Assembly (NCBI GenBank): GCA_003140215.1
Contig: PLJL01000004.1
Location: forward strand, 1,395,762 to 1,459,761
Direction: 5' to 3'
From: Vulcanimicrobiota bacterium
GTDB taxonomy: Bacteria > Vulcanimicrobiota > Vulcanimicrobiia > Vulcanimicrobiales > Vulcanimicrobiaceae
DNA: 64,000 nt
Shown here one piece after another: positions 46,085 through 54,669 of the stretch (its first letter is position 1; every line of letters starts with the position of its first letter). Position numbers and translations under genes: made by a program. The notes under the pieces were generated by a model. It was not told the DNA's origin. It made no database searches and was given only the letters and a program-made list of their open reading frames with translations.

Positions 46085-46114
46085 GCAACCGCAGTTGCGG
46101 GCGCTAGGCGCCCG
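46085..46114 (+). terminator. tandem hairpins after aroH
   Basis: Two back-to-back stems just after the aroH stop: GCAAC-CGCA-GTTGC (46085-46098) and CGGGCGC-TAG-GCGCCCG (46098-46114). The second is a strong 7-bp GC stem. No T-run follows, so an intrinsic terminator is uncertain; it could also stabilise the mRNA 3' end. Confidence 0.45.
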
Positions 46115-46251
46115 GCAGGTGAAGGGCCAACGGTGAGGCAATCGCGCTCGGTCGCAGCGTGCGTCGTGAGTCGCCGGAGACCCGCGCACCAGGAACTGAC
46201 CGCGTCCCTCGCGCGTTAGTCCCCGTACCCCACCGCATGTCACGAGGTATC

Positions 46252-47589
46252 ATGGCTCATCCGACCTCTCGTCTGTTCGCCGCGCTCGCGCTCGGAACGC
46301 TCGCGCTCGCCGTGAGCCCGCCCGGCGCCTGGGCGCAGACCTCGACCTACTACACGCCGCCGAAGATGATCAAGCAGGCGCAGACCAGCGTCACGATCGC
46401 CGGCACCGGCGCGGTCACGGTCCAAGTCTTCGTGCACAAGGACGGTACGATCGGCACGATGACGCTGAAGAAGTCGACCAATCACGGCGACGACGCAGCG
46501 GCACTCGACATCGCGAAGAACTCGAGCTACAAGGCCGGCGTGCGGGACGGGAAACCGATCGATGCCTACTACACGATGGCGCTCAAGTTCAACGGCTCGT
46601 CGGTCGTCAACGATACCGGAACGAGCTCGAACCAGCTGCTTGCCGCGAACGGCCTGATTCGCGCCGGCAAGTACGCCGAAGCGAAGGCCGAGGTCGATAG
46701 CTACTTGAGCTCCCACGCCGGCGACAAGAACGCCGAGCTGCTGCTCGGCATCGCCGACACCTACCTCAACGATGCGCCAGGAGCGGTGGCCGCGTTCGAC
46801 CAGGCCGGAACGATCCCCGAGCGCTTCCAGGTCGCGGCGGCAAAAGCATATGCCGACGCCGCCGTCGCCGCGCTCAAAGCGAAGAACAACGACCTGGCCA
46901 TCGCCTTGGCGGACAAAGCCCTCGCGCAGCAGGTCAACGTCAACACGTTGTTCATCCGCGGGACCGCCTACGCGAACGCGCAGAAGTACCCGCAGGCGAT
47001 CGCCGACCTCGAGCGGGCCAAGACCAATGCGGTCTCCGGCAAGGCCGACACCGCGACGATGAACGCGATCGACGCCTCGCTGGCGACGTCGTACATCTTC
47101 GGGGGCCAGACCGACAAGGGCGTCGCGCTGGCGAAAGCGCTCAAGGCCCGCGATCCCTCGAACACCCGCGTCGACGACACCTTGGCGGCGTACTACAACC
47201 AGCAGGCCATCGCCGCGATGAACGCGGGCAAGAAGGCCGAGGCTGTGGCCGACCTCGAGGCCGCGGCGAAGGCTGTCCCATCGCGAGCCGTCATCCTCTA
47301 CGTTCAGGCGGCCAACATCCTCTCGCAAGGCGACAAGCCCGACTGGAGCGTCGTAAAGGCGGAAGCCGACAAGGCGCTCGCCATCAACGCCAACGACGCG
47401 CGCGCCAACTACGTCGCTGGGATCGCGCTCGCCAACGCGCTCGACCCCAAGGGCGCCAAGCCCGACACGAAGCCTGCGCTGGCATACCTCCAGAAGGCCA
47501 AGGCCAACGTCGGCGCGGACGCATCCCTCAGCGCCGATATCGACAAGGCCATCGCGGCGCTCGCCAAGATGGGTACGCCCAAGCAGTAG
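46252..47589 (+). CDS. exported TonB-C-like plus TPR protein of the TonB operon
   Basis: 445 residues from ATG 46252, preferred to ATG 46237 because GAGG lies 5-9 nt upstream. Signal peptide (LFAALALGTLALAVSPPGAWAQ). Residues about 35-105 resemble a TonB C-terminal domain (VTIAGTGAVTVQVFVHKDG, with AALDIAKNSSYKAG), the fold that touches receptors. Residues about 110-440 are TPR-like helix pairs, Ala/Lys/Asp-rich. First gene of a co-directional run with exbB, two exbD genes and tonB. Possibly a periplasmic adaptor in TonB-driven transport. The preceding 169 nt holds two hairpins but no gene. Confidence 0.72.
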   Translation: MAHPTSRLFAALALGTLALAVSPPGAWAQTSTYYTPPKMIKQAQTSVTIAGTGAVTVQVFVHKDGTIGTMTLKKSTNHGDDAAALDIAKNSSYKAGVRDGKPIDAYYTMALKFNGSSVVNDTGTSSNQLLAANGLIRAGKYAEAKAEVDSYLSSHAGDKNAELLLGIADTYLNDAPGAVAAFDQAGTIPERFQVAAAKAYADAAVAALKAKNNDLAIALADKALAQQVNVNTLFIRGTAYANAQKYPQAIADLERAKTNAVSGKADTATMNAIDASLATSYIFGGQTDKGVALAKALKARDPSNTRVDDTLAAYYNQQAIAAMNAGKKAEAVADLEAAAKAVPSRAVILYVQAANILSQGDKPDWSVVKAEADKALAINANDARANYVAGIALANALDPKGAKPDTKPALAYLQKAKANVGADASLSADIDKAIAALAKMGTPKQ

Positions 47590-47714
47590 GAATGGACGGC
47601 GGTGCCGCCAACACCTAGGCCCGCGTCGGGGGCACCGCGCCGTCGCCGTCGGCCTAGCCCGGCCCGGTAGCCGGACTCCCCAGCTCGCTCGAAGACTCGG
47701 AGGCTACACCAGAG

Positions 47715-48392
47715 TTGTTGGATTTCAAAGGCTTTTTCTCCATGATCAACGCGGGCGGCCCGGCGATGTATATGCTGCTCGTCATGTCGATCGCCGCCGT
47801 AGCCATCGTCATCGAGCGACTGCTCTTCTTCGCGAGCCAGCACTCGGACTCGAAGGGCCTGCTGCGGTCGATCGGCCAGCGCATCGCTGCCGACGACCTC
47901 GACGGCGCGATCAAGATCTGCCAGCAGAACAAGGGCATGCTCCCGAAGATTCTGGAATTCGGCCTGCAGCGCGGCGAGAAGAACCGCGCCGACATCACCG
48001 ACGCCCTCTCGATCGCCCTCATGGAGAACCTCAACTCCCTGGAGCGCAATCTCGGCGTCATCGGCACGATCGCCGTCATCGCTCCCTTCGTCGGGTTGTT
48101 CGGGACCGTGCTCGGCATCATCCGCGCCTTCCAGGACATCGCCCTCAAGGGCAACTCGACCCCGGCCGTCGTCGCGGCGGGCGTCTCGGAAGCGCTGATC
48201 ACGACCGCTGCGGGGCTGTTCGTGGCCGTGATCGCGGTCATTTTCTTCAACTACTTCAAGACCCGGATCAAGGCGTACAACCAGGAGATGATCGTGGCGG
48301 CCAACCAGCTCGCCGAGATGCTCCACTTCCACAACACCGGTACGCCGATCCCGACCGACCTGTACAAGCCGTCGCCCGCCGGGTCACCCTAA
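47715..48392 (+). CDS. exbB: ExbB/TolQ-type proton channel subunit
   Basis: 225 residues from TTG 47715 (TTG 47718 or ATG 47742 are alternatives). Three hydrophobic helices at about 12-36, 118-142 and 158-184. MotA/TolQ/ExbB features: NLNSLERNLGVIGTIAVIAPFVGLFGTVLGIIRAF and EALITTAAGLFVAVIAVIF, with the Thr/Ala positions of the proton path. It forms the pentameric channel around ExbD and drives TonB. Followed by two exbD genes, so it may use alternative ExbD partners. Confidence 0.9.
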   Translation: MLDFKGFFSMINAGGPAMYMLLVMSIAAVAIVIERLLFFASQHSDSKGLLRSIGQRIAADDLDGAIKICQQNKGMLPKILEFGLQRGEKNRADITDALSIALMENLNSLERNLGVIGTIAVIAPFVGLFGTVLGIIRAFQDIALKGNSTPAVVAAGVSEALITTAAGLFVAVIAVIFFNYFKTRIKAYNQEMIVAANQLAEMLHFHNTGTPIPTDLYKPSPAGSP

Positions 48393-48422
48393 CCTGAACC
48401 TCACGGCCGGAGAGCTCGACTC

Positions 48423-48836
48423 ATGAGCATGGTGTCCGCCCAGCAGGACGATGCGGTGATGGCCGAGATCAACATCACGCCGTTCACCGACGTGCTGCTG
48501 GTCCTGCTCATCATTTTCATGATCCTGGCAGCGCTCGTGGCGCCGCCTGGTTTCGAAAAGCAACTTCCCGACAAAAACGACAACACGCCGGTGCAGCAAC
48601 AGAAGAAGACCGACAGCATCGAGGTGCTCGTCAACGAAACCGGGGTAATCTATGTCGACGGCAAGCGCACCGACGAGGCGCACATCTATGCCGACATGTC
48701 CGACGTCCGGCGCCGCCGTGGCGACAAGCACGTATCGCTGACGGCGGACGTCAAGGCGCCCTACGGCACGATCATCAGGATCCTCGACGCTGCCAAGATC
48801 GCGGGCCTCGAGGACGTCGGTTTCGTCACCTCGTGA
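48423..48836 (+). CDS. exbD: ExbD/TolR-type subunit (first)
   Basis: 137 residues from ATG 48423, with GGAGAG upstream. A single N-terminal helix with the membrane-buried proton-accepting Asp in INITPFTDVLLVLLIIFMI, then a periplasmic domain including YVDGKRTD. It uses the proton gradient with ExbB. A paralogue follows directly; two ExbD subunits could form heterodimers or serve different receptors. Confidence 0.92.
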   Translation: MSMVSAQQDDAVMAEINITPFTDVLLVLLIIFMILAALVAPPGFEKQLPDKNDNTPVQQQKKTDSIEVLVNETGVIYVDGKRTDEAHIYADMSDVRRRRGDKHVSLTADVKAPYGTIIRILDAAKIAGLEDVGFVTS

Positions 48837-48892
48837 GCACGCCCAACATTTCCGGCAAAGCCGGAAGCCGCTAGGAAAAGGAAGCCCGCTTC

Positions 48893-49321
48893 GTGGCCGT
48901 CACCACCGGACAAGGCGAAGAAGAAGTGATGTCGACGATCAATATCACGCCCTTCACGGACGTGCTGTTGGTCCTGCTGATCATCTTCATCATCCTCGCC
49001 TCGGTCGTCAAAGAGCCTCGGCTCCCTGACGCCAAGAACAAGATCAAGGTCCATCCCTCGCAGATCGTGGTGCTCGTCGACGAGAAGAACCAGGTGCAGA
49101 TCGGTTCGAACATCGTCAACGAGATGCAGGCGAAGGAGCAGTTCGCGCAACTCGTCAAGTCGACGGGCAGCGGCCTCAAGACGGTCATCATCAAGGCGAA
49201 CCCCAAGGCGAGCTTCGGCACGATCTTGCGCGTGATGGACGCGGCCAAGTCGGCGAACCTCACCACCTTCGGGCTGGCCAACCACATCGAAGGCTTGCCG
49301 GAAGGCGCAACGGGCACCTAG
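48893..49321 (+). CDS. exbD: ExbD/TolR-type subunit (second)
   Basis: 142 residues from GTG 48893. Same design as the preceding gene: INITPFTDVLLVLLIIFII with the essential Asp, then a periplasmic domain with HPSQIVVLVDEKNQVQIGS. The stop is immediately followed by the tonB ATG (zero spacing). Some systems with two ExbD proteins serve special receptors or gliding motors; here tonB linkage argues for nutrient import. Confidence 0.92.
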   Translation: MAVTTGQGEEEVMSTINITPFTDVLLVLLIIFIILASVVKEPRLPDAKNKIKVHPSQIVVLVDEKNQVQIGSNIVNEMQAKEQFAQLVKSTGSGLKTVIIKANPKASFGTILRVMDAAKSANLTTFGLANHIEGLPEGATGT

Positions 49322-50080
49322 ATGGCGAACACGCCCGACTCGGCGCCCCCGGTCTACACGTCCGAGCGGGCCAAGAGCTTCCTTGTCTACGGCTTCGCGA
49401 TCTCGATCGTGTTGCACCTGACCCTCGGACCACTCTTGCCGAAAGAGCGCACGCAAGTCGAAGAAGACCAGCCGCAAAAGGTGACGGTCGTGCGCGTCCC
49501 GACACCGCCGCCGACGCCGCCGCCGACTCCGACCCCGCACCCGACGCCGCCGCCGACGCCGCCGCCCAAGACGACGCCGCCCCCCAACACGCCCGCGCCG
49601 CAGCAGCCCAAGATCAAGATCAACACGCAGAAGACCGAGTCGAAAACGAACACCGGTCCCAGCGAAGCGACCAACAAGTACACGACGGGCAACACGCAGG
49701 GCATCCCGCAGGGCTTGGGCACCTCCGCGCCGTCGACCGCCCCGCCGGCGACGCCGGCTCCCGCGCCGCCGACGCCGCAGCCGACGCGTACCCCGCAGTC
49801 GTGCGCGCGACCCAATGTCCCCGCGTCCACCATTCACGCGATCGAGCCCGATACGCCGGCGCTGGCGCAGCAACAGGGGATCCAAGGCACGGTTCAAGTC
49901 GTCGTTTCGCTCAACGAGGGCAGTCGCGTCACCGGCACCCGCGTGCAGAGCTCGCCCAGCGCGGTGCTCAACCAGGCCGCACTCTCGGCGGCGCGGCAAT
50001 CGTCGTTCCAAACCGAGATCCGCGATTGCAAGCCGATCGCCGCAGACTACATCTTCAGCGTCGAGTTCACTTCGCAATAA
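49322..50080 (+). CDS. tonB: TonB energy-transducing protein
   Basis: 252 residues from ATG 49322. One N-terminal helix (SFLVYGFAISIVLHLTLGPLL), with the His of SxxxH that couples to ExbB-ExbD. A long Pro-rich periplasmic span (PTPPPTPPPTPTPHPTPPP) follows. The C-terminal domain (residues about 165-250) has the TonB pattern: QGTVQVVVSLNEGSRVTGTRV, then SSPSAVLNQAALSAARQSSF. It transmits energy to outer-membrane receptors such as the one at 11349. Last gene of the operon; PilZ is convergent. Confidence 0.93.
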   Translation: MANTPDSAPPVYTSERAKSFLVYGFAISIVLHLTLGPLLPKERTQVEEDQPQKVTVVRVPTPPPTPPPTPTPHPTPPPTPPPKTTPPPNTPAPQQPKIKINTQKTESKTNTGPSEATNKYTTGNTQGIPQGLGTSAPSTAPPATPAPAPPTPQPTRTPQSCARPNVPASTIHAIEPDTPALAQQQGIQGTVQVVVSLNEGSRVTGTRVQSSPSAVLNQAALSAARQSSFQTEIRDCKPIAADYIFSVEFTSQ

Positions 50081-50114
50081 CCCTGGCGCGAAGGGGCGGG
50101 GCTCCGGTTTGGGG

Positions 50115-50477
50115 CTAGATTACGCCCAGGTCGCGGAGTTTGTACATCATGTCGATGTAGCCTAGGAGCTGCGACTCTTGTTCCGGCGTGCGGCCGGTGA
50201 ACTCGATCCCGGTGCGAAACTTGCCGAGCGCGTCGTCGAAGCGGCACCAACGGACCTCGCCGGTGAGCTGGAGCGCCGGCCGCGGATCGCCGCGCAACTC
50301 CAGCTCGAGCCGCAGCGACTGTCCCGACGGAAGCTCGCTATCGCACAGCATCGCCAAGCCGCCCAGGCCGATGTCGTACGTTTCGGTACGTGCCGCGGCA
50401 AAGTCGCCGCCGATCGTGTATGCAACCAGCAGCGGCGCGTCGGCCAGGCGGCGGTGCGAGCGCGCGTCACTCACCAC
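50115..50477 (-). CDS. PilZ-domain c-di-GMP-binding protein
   Basis: 120 residues from GTG 50477. PilZ fold alone: the RxxxR-like SDARSHRRLADAPL and the DxSxxG-like YDIGLGGLAML bind c-di-GMP in family members (here Gly replaces Ser in the second motif). Short cytosolic PilZ proteins regulate motility, polysaccharide or transport machinery. Divergent from uppP with 35 nt between; the window also encodes an HD-GYP c-di-GMP phosphodiesterase candidate at 60344. Confidence 0.82.
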   Translation of the reverse strand: MVSDARSHRRLADAPLLVAYTIGGDFAAARTETYDIGLGGLAMLCDSELPSGQSLRLELELRGDPRPALQLTGEVRWCRFDDALGKFRTGIEFTGRTPEQESQLLGYIDMMYKLRDLGVI

Positions 50478-50512
50478 TACGCCTTCCTCGCGAGCGGGAA
50501 AGCCTCCCCCGC

Positions 50513-51394
50513 GTGCGAACCGACCCGCTCGTGACGTTCGCGCAGGCGATGATACTCGCGGTGCTGCAAGGCGTCAGCGAGCTGTTCCCGGTCAGCAGCC
50601 TCGGGCACACGGTACTCGTCCCCGCGCTGCTGCGGTGGGGCGTCGACGAAGGCTCCGACTCGTTCCTGGCGTTCGTCGTCGTGCTGCACCTCGGAACGGC
50701 GCTGGCGCTGATCGCGTTCTATCGGTCCGATTGGGTCCGAATCGTGCGCGCGTTCGTCGCCAGCATCGTGCGGGGCCGTTTCAGCGACGACGTCGACGAG
50801 CGCACCGCGTGGCTGCTCGTCGCCGCCACGATACCGGTCGGCATCCTGGGCGTGCTGCTCGAGTCGAGCGTCAAGAAGCTCTTCGCTTCGCCGATCCCGG
50901 TGTCGGCGTTCCTGCTCGTCAACGGCTTCATCATGCTGCTGGGCGAGCGGCTGCGGCGCCGCCAGCACCCTGCTACCGGCTCCGGCAAACAGTATCGGCG
51001 GCTCGAAGAGCTCACGCCGCAAGATGGCGTGATGGTGGGTTTCGCGCAATCGCTCGCCCTGCTGCCGGGGATCTCGCGCTCCGGCTCCGCAATCGTGGCG
51101 GGGCTCCTGCGCGACCTGCACCACGAGGACGCAGCGCGCTATTCGTTCCTGTTGGCAACGCCTGTCATCCTCGCCGCGAGCGTGCTCGAATTCCCCAAGC
51201 TCTTCGTCCCCGGCGCGCACGTCGTGCTCCAGCAAGCCGTCATCGGCGGCATACTAGCCGGCGTCACCGCCTACGCATCGGTCGCATTCTTGACCCGCTA
51301 TTTCCGCCACAACGACCTCTCGCCGTTCGCCTGGTACTGCATCGCCGCCGGAGCGCTTTCGCTCACCCTCTTCGCCACGAAAGTAATCGCATGA
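50513..51394 (+). CDS. uppP: undecaprenyl-diphosphatase
   Basis: 293 residues from GTG 50513 (GTG 50531 is an alternative). About eight hydrophobic helices with both BacA/UppP signatures: ILAVLQGVSELFPVSSLGHT and LALLPGISRSGSAIVAG. It dephosphorylates undecaprenyl diphosphate at the membrane, recycling the lipid carrier for peptidoglycan and envelope glycans; bacitracin resistance is a side effect. The stop overlaps the start of the small membrane protein. Confidence 0.93.
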   Translation: MRTDPLVTFAQAMILAVLQGVSELFPVSSLGHTVLVPALLRWGVDEGSDSFLAFVVVLHLGTALALIAFYRSDWVRIVRAFVASIVRGRFSDDVDERTAWLLVAATIPVGILGVLLESSVKKLFASPIPVSAFLLVNGFIMLLGERLRRRQHPATGSGKQYRRLEELTPQDGVMVGFAQSLALLPGISRSGSAIVAGLLRDLHHEDAARYSFLLATPVILAASVLEFPKLFVPGAHVVLQQAVIGGILAGVTAYASVAFLTRYFRHNDLSPFAWYCIAAGALSLTLFATKVIA

Positions 51395-51564
51395 AAACGC
51401 TAGCGCTGGTACTCGCCGCCGTCCTCCTCGTCATCGCCGTCCTCTACTGGACCGGCCACGCCATCCCCACCGGAGTCCACACCAAACACGGCATCGTAGC
51501 AATAGTCCTAGCCCTACTCTGCCTAGTCTGGTACCGCTTCCAATCGGCAACCCCAGCCCGCTGA
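51391..51564 (+). CDS. 57-residue two-helix membrane protein
   Basis: Starts at ATG 51391 (ATGA overlap with uppP). Residues 2-20 and 33-48 are hydrophobic, joined by GHAIPTGVHTKHGIVA, with a basic C-terminus. No family recognised; coupling suggests it works with UppP or the same membrane step. Base use is slightly lower in GC than the neighbours. Confidence 0.6.
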   Translation: MKTLALVLAAVLLVIAVLYWTGHAIPTGVHTKHGIVAIVLALLCLVWYRFQSATPAR

Positions 51565-51587
51565 CCCCCTCCCGCCGAGCGACAGCG

Positions 51588-52502
51588 CTACTTCTTCCCG
51601 ATCACGTAGATCTCGTCAGGATCCTTCTCGACGACTTCAACACTCGCGCGATGCTCGCGCATGAGCCGCTCGAACCGCGCAGCATCACGCAGCGTCGTCT
51701 GCAAGATCACATACGGGGAAGCCGCCGCGGCCAAGAGGACGTCGCCGACCGCCCGGTCGTAGCTCGCATCGTCGTTGGTCGTCGCGCCGAACACCGTATC
51801 GCGATACAACCGCTCCACGTTGAGATACGGATCTCCCTGCCACCACGCTTCCCACATCCAGACGCGCGCGTCGATCCGCTTCGCGCCGCTGCGCCCCGGC
51901 GGCGCAAGGTACACGGCGTCCGCACGCACCGCACCCAGCGTGGCCGCGAAGTCCCCGCGGCGCACGGTATTGCGCTTACCGTTCTCGACCACCCAGCGCT
52001 CGATCTCGCGGATGTGATGCCAGGCCAGCTCGCTGGGCGGGATGTCGACCATCTCGTCGGGGTTGCGGGCTTTGAGCAGCCAGTGACACAGCACGTGCCA
52101 GAGCCCGGCGACGGCGAGTCCGGTCTGCCCGTCACTGCGCAGCGCGTGGACGTTGGCGTGCCACACGCCCAGATAGCGACACTGGTCCTCGCTGAAGAAG
52201 ACGCCTTCCCAGGCGCGAAACTGATCGGTCGGATAGATGCGCCCGGGGAGCATCTCGACGACCTCGGCGACCTCGCTGTCGCGCAGCAGCGTGAAGTCGT
52301 TGACGACCAGGCCTTCGCCGGCGCGCACGAACCACTCCAAAAGATCGCCCCCGTGCACCGCCAGGCCGTGCCGCTTGAGGACGTTGAGGTGCATCGGTAG
52401 GCCCATGAAGGGGTCGACGACGCTGCCGATCCCACGCGCCAGCGCGAGGTCGAGCAGCCGCGTCCCCGAGACGCGCCGGGTGCGGGCCGGGAGATCGATC
52501 AT
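51588..52502 (-). CDS. degenerate D12-type adenine methyltransferase-like protein
   Basis: 304 residues from ATG 52502. The N-terminal part has VVDPFMGLPMHLNVLKRHG, like the DPFxGxG SAM site of D12 (Dam/DpnIIA) methylases, then GGDLLEWFVRAGEGLVVND as the acidic follow-up. A long insert with Trp/His follows. Near the place where D12 enzymes have DPPY, the sequence is DAVYLAPPGR (DPPY is APPG), so base methylation is unlikely. It overlaps the HD protein gene by 4 nt. It may bind SAM or DNA without catalysis. The assignment is by pattern only. Confidence 0.45.
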   Translation of the reverse strand: MIDLPARTRRVSGTRLLDLALARGIGSVVDPFMGLPMHLNVLKRHGLAVHGGDLLEWFVRAGEGLVVNDFTLLRDSEVAEVVEMLPGRIYPTDQFRAWEGVFFSEDQCRYLGVWHANVHALRSDGQTGLAVAGLWHVLCHWLLKARNPDEMVDIPPSELAWHHIREIERWVVENGKRNTVRRGDFAATLGAVRADAVYLAPPGRSGAKRIDARVWMWEAWWQGDPYLNVERLYRDTVFGATTNDDASYDRAVGDVLLAAAASPYVILQTTLRDAARFERLMREHRASVEVVEKDPDEIYVIGKK

Positions 52503-53578
52503 ATCTCGGTCTCCAACATGCGCAGGTACGTGCTCGTGACACGCGGGTCGAACTGCGTCCCGGCCGCAGCGCGCAGCCGCCGTGAGGCCTCCAACCGGGG
52601 GAGCGCGTCGACCGCCAGGACCAGCGCGAGCAACGCGGCGAGCGGTTCCATCGCGCCGTCCTCGTGCCAGGCGGCGGAGGCGGCGAGAAAGGGTGCGTCG
52701 GCCGCGTAGCGCTCGACCGATGCCGCGATCCCGGCGGCGCGCTGGGCGGCCGCGGTGCGGCGCTCGCGCGCGAACCGCGAGAGCGGGTCGAAGTCGTCGT
52801 GCGGTACGTCGGCGGCGGCTCGACCAAGCGCGAGCAGCCGGCTCAGGCGGCCGGCATGGGCGGGATCGAGGTCGAGCCGCCCCGCCAGCGTCCCGGCGAG
52901 CTCCGCCAGCCGTTCGCTGCGCCCGGCGGTTCGGGAATCCCGCGCGTCGATCCGCGCGGCCAACTCGGCGCAGGCGCGGTCGGCGTCGAGGGCCGACACG
53001 GCGACGTCGAGGGGTCCGTCCCAGTCCTCCGGCGCGGTGCTCACGAACTCGCGGAACGCGCGCACCAGCTCGATGCGAAAGCGGCGGCCGCTCTCGGCGA
53101 CGATCGCGAAGACTGCCTCGGTGGCCTCGCGCGGCTCGTCCGGATCCTCCACCGCCTCGAGGAAGGCCTGGGCGATTCCCAGCGCCGCAGCGTCGTTGGG
53201 AATGCCGTCCCAGCGCAGGCGGTCGGGGACCCCGGTCCCGTCGTCGTGCTCGCGATGCCAGCGCACGGTGTCGGCGGCACCGGGCGGCAAGCCGGGCAGC
53301 GCGCCGACGATACGTGCAGCGTGCAGCGGTGCGTCGGCCAGCGCCAGGACCTGTTGTTGCGCCGTCGCGTCGGGGCCGATGACGACCTCGACGAGCCCGA
53401 TCTCGGCGAGCGCGCCCGCGACCCAGTTGGCGGCTACATTGCGGTCGTCGCCCCCGCGGTGACGCGCGAAGCGCGCCGCGAGCGCGGCGCGACGGCGCCC
53501 GAAACCGAGCCTCCGCCCCGCGAACGCATCGCCGACCGCGCTGTACAACCCCAGCGCACCACCTGCCGCATCATTCAT
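52499..53578 (-). CDS. HD-GYP-like phosphohydrolase, second half degenerate
   Basis: 359 residues from ATG 53578. In the first half, HAARIVGALPGLPPGAADTVRWHREHDDGTGVPDRLRW includes an HxExxDGxGxP pattern like the HD-GYP region, and DVAVSALDADRAC follows. The usual HD metal pair is not obvious, and the second half is helical without motifs. Possibly a c-di-GMP-related protein or a regulator. Its start codon overlaps the cysteine synthase start on the other strand by two bases, leaving no room for a promoter between them; the real start of one gene is likely internal. Confidence 0.55.
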   Translation of the reverse strand: MNDAAGGALGLYSAVGDAFAGRRLGFGRRRAALAARFARHRGGDDRNVAANWVAGALAEIGLVEVVIGPDATAQQQVLALADAPLHAARIVGALPGLPPGAADTVRWHREHDDGTGVPDRLRWDGIPNDAAALGIAQAFLEAVEDPDEPREATEAVFAIVAESGRRFRIELVRAFREFVSTAPEDWDGPLDVAVSALDADRACAELAARIDARDSRTAGRSERLAELAGTLAGRLDLDPAHAGRLSRLLALGRAAADVPHDDFDPLSRFARERRTAAAQRAAGIAASVERYAADAPFLAASAAWHEDGAMEPLAALLALVLAVDALPRLEASRRLRAAAGTQFDPRVTSTYLRMLETEI

Positions 53579-54653
53579 GAGCGCCGCGAAACAGGAACCG
53601 TCATCCTTGCCGGACGACGTTCACCGCACCGTGCCGAAACCCTCACTCACGATCGACGGCGAAATGCGCGACGGATTCGTCGGCGCCATCGGCAACACGC
53701 CGCTCATCGCGCTGCCCAAGCTCTCCGCAGCGATCGGTCGCACGATACTGGGCAAGGCGGAGTTCCTCAATCCGGGTGGTTCGGTCAAGGATCGAGCCGC
53801 GCGCGGCATCATCGAGGATTTCGAGGCGCGCGGGATGCTCGTCGCGGGTGGGACGATCGTCGAAGGCACCGCCGGGAACACCGGGATCGGCTTGGCGCTC
53901 GTTGGCAACGCGCGCGGTTACCGCACCATCATCGTGATGCCCGACGATCAAGCTCCCGAGAAGTACGGCCTGTTGCGTGCCTACGGAGCCGACCTGCGGG
54001 TGGTCGCGGCCGCGCCCTTTACCAACGACGCAAACTACTATCATGAGGCGCGCCGGATCGCGCAGGCTACACCCGGCGCGGTGTGGGCGAACCAGTTCGA
54101 AAATACCGCCAATCGCGACGCGCACGAGCGCACCACCGGGCCCGAGATCCTCGCGCAGACGGGCGGCTCGCTGGCGGCGTTCGTCGCCGCCGCCGGAACC
54201 GGCGGGACGATCGCGGGCGTCGGCCGTGCACTCAAAGCGCACGACCCCGGCATTCGCATCGTGCTGGCCGATCCGTACGGCTCGGCGCTCTACAGTTACG
54301 TCAAGACGGGGACGCTCGCCGTCGAGGGCGACTCCAACGCCGAAGGGATCGGAATCAAACGCATCGTCGCGAACTTCGACGGTGCCCCGGTCGACGACGC
54401 GTTGCGCGTCGACGACGCGGCGATGGTGGAGATGGCGCATTGGCTGGTGCGCGAGGAAGGACTGTTCGTCGGCGGCTCGGCCGCTCTCAACGTCGTCGCG
54501 GCCGCGCGCTACGCGCGCACGCTTCCCGCCGGCAGCCGGGTAGTGACGATCTTGTGCGACGGCGGCGACCGCTACCGATCGCGCCTCTACGACGCCGAGT
54601 GGCTGCGCGCGAACGAGGTGGTGCCGAAAGCCCGGGACCTGTCGTTCTTATGA
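53577..54653 (+). CDS. cysK: cysteine synthase (O-acetylserine sulfhydrylase)
   Basis: 358 residues from ATG 53577; ATG 53664 would remove a 29-residue extension and matches the family start (MRDGFVGAIGNTPLIAL). Fold-type II PLP enzyme: Schiff-base Lys in LNPGGSVKDRAARGI, substrate loop EGTAGNTGIGLAL, and GTGGTIAGVGRALK as phosphate loop. It makes cysteine from O-acetylserine and sulfide. The long N-terminal extension and the overlap with the divergent HD gene suggest the shorter start may be real. Confidence 0.88.
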   Translation: MSAAKQEPSSLPDDVHRTVPKPSLTIDGEMRDGFVGAIGNTPLIALPKLSAAIGRTILGKAEFLNPGGSVKDRAARGIIEDFEARGMLVAGGTIVEGTAGNTGIGLALVGNARGYRTIIVMPDDQAPEKYGLLRAYGADLRVVAAAPFTNDANYYHEARRIAQATPGAVWANQFENTANRDAHERTTGPEILAQTGGSLAAFVAAAGTGGTIAGVGRALKAHDPGIRIVLADPYGSALYSYVKTGTLAVEGDSNAEGIGIKRIVANFDGAPVDDALRVDDAAMVEMAHWLVREEGLFVGGSAALNVVAAARYARTLPAGSRVVTILCDGGDRYRSRLYDAEWLRANEVVPKARDLSFL

Positions 54654-54669
54654 CGATGGGCGGAGCGCC

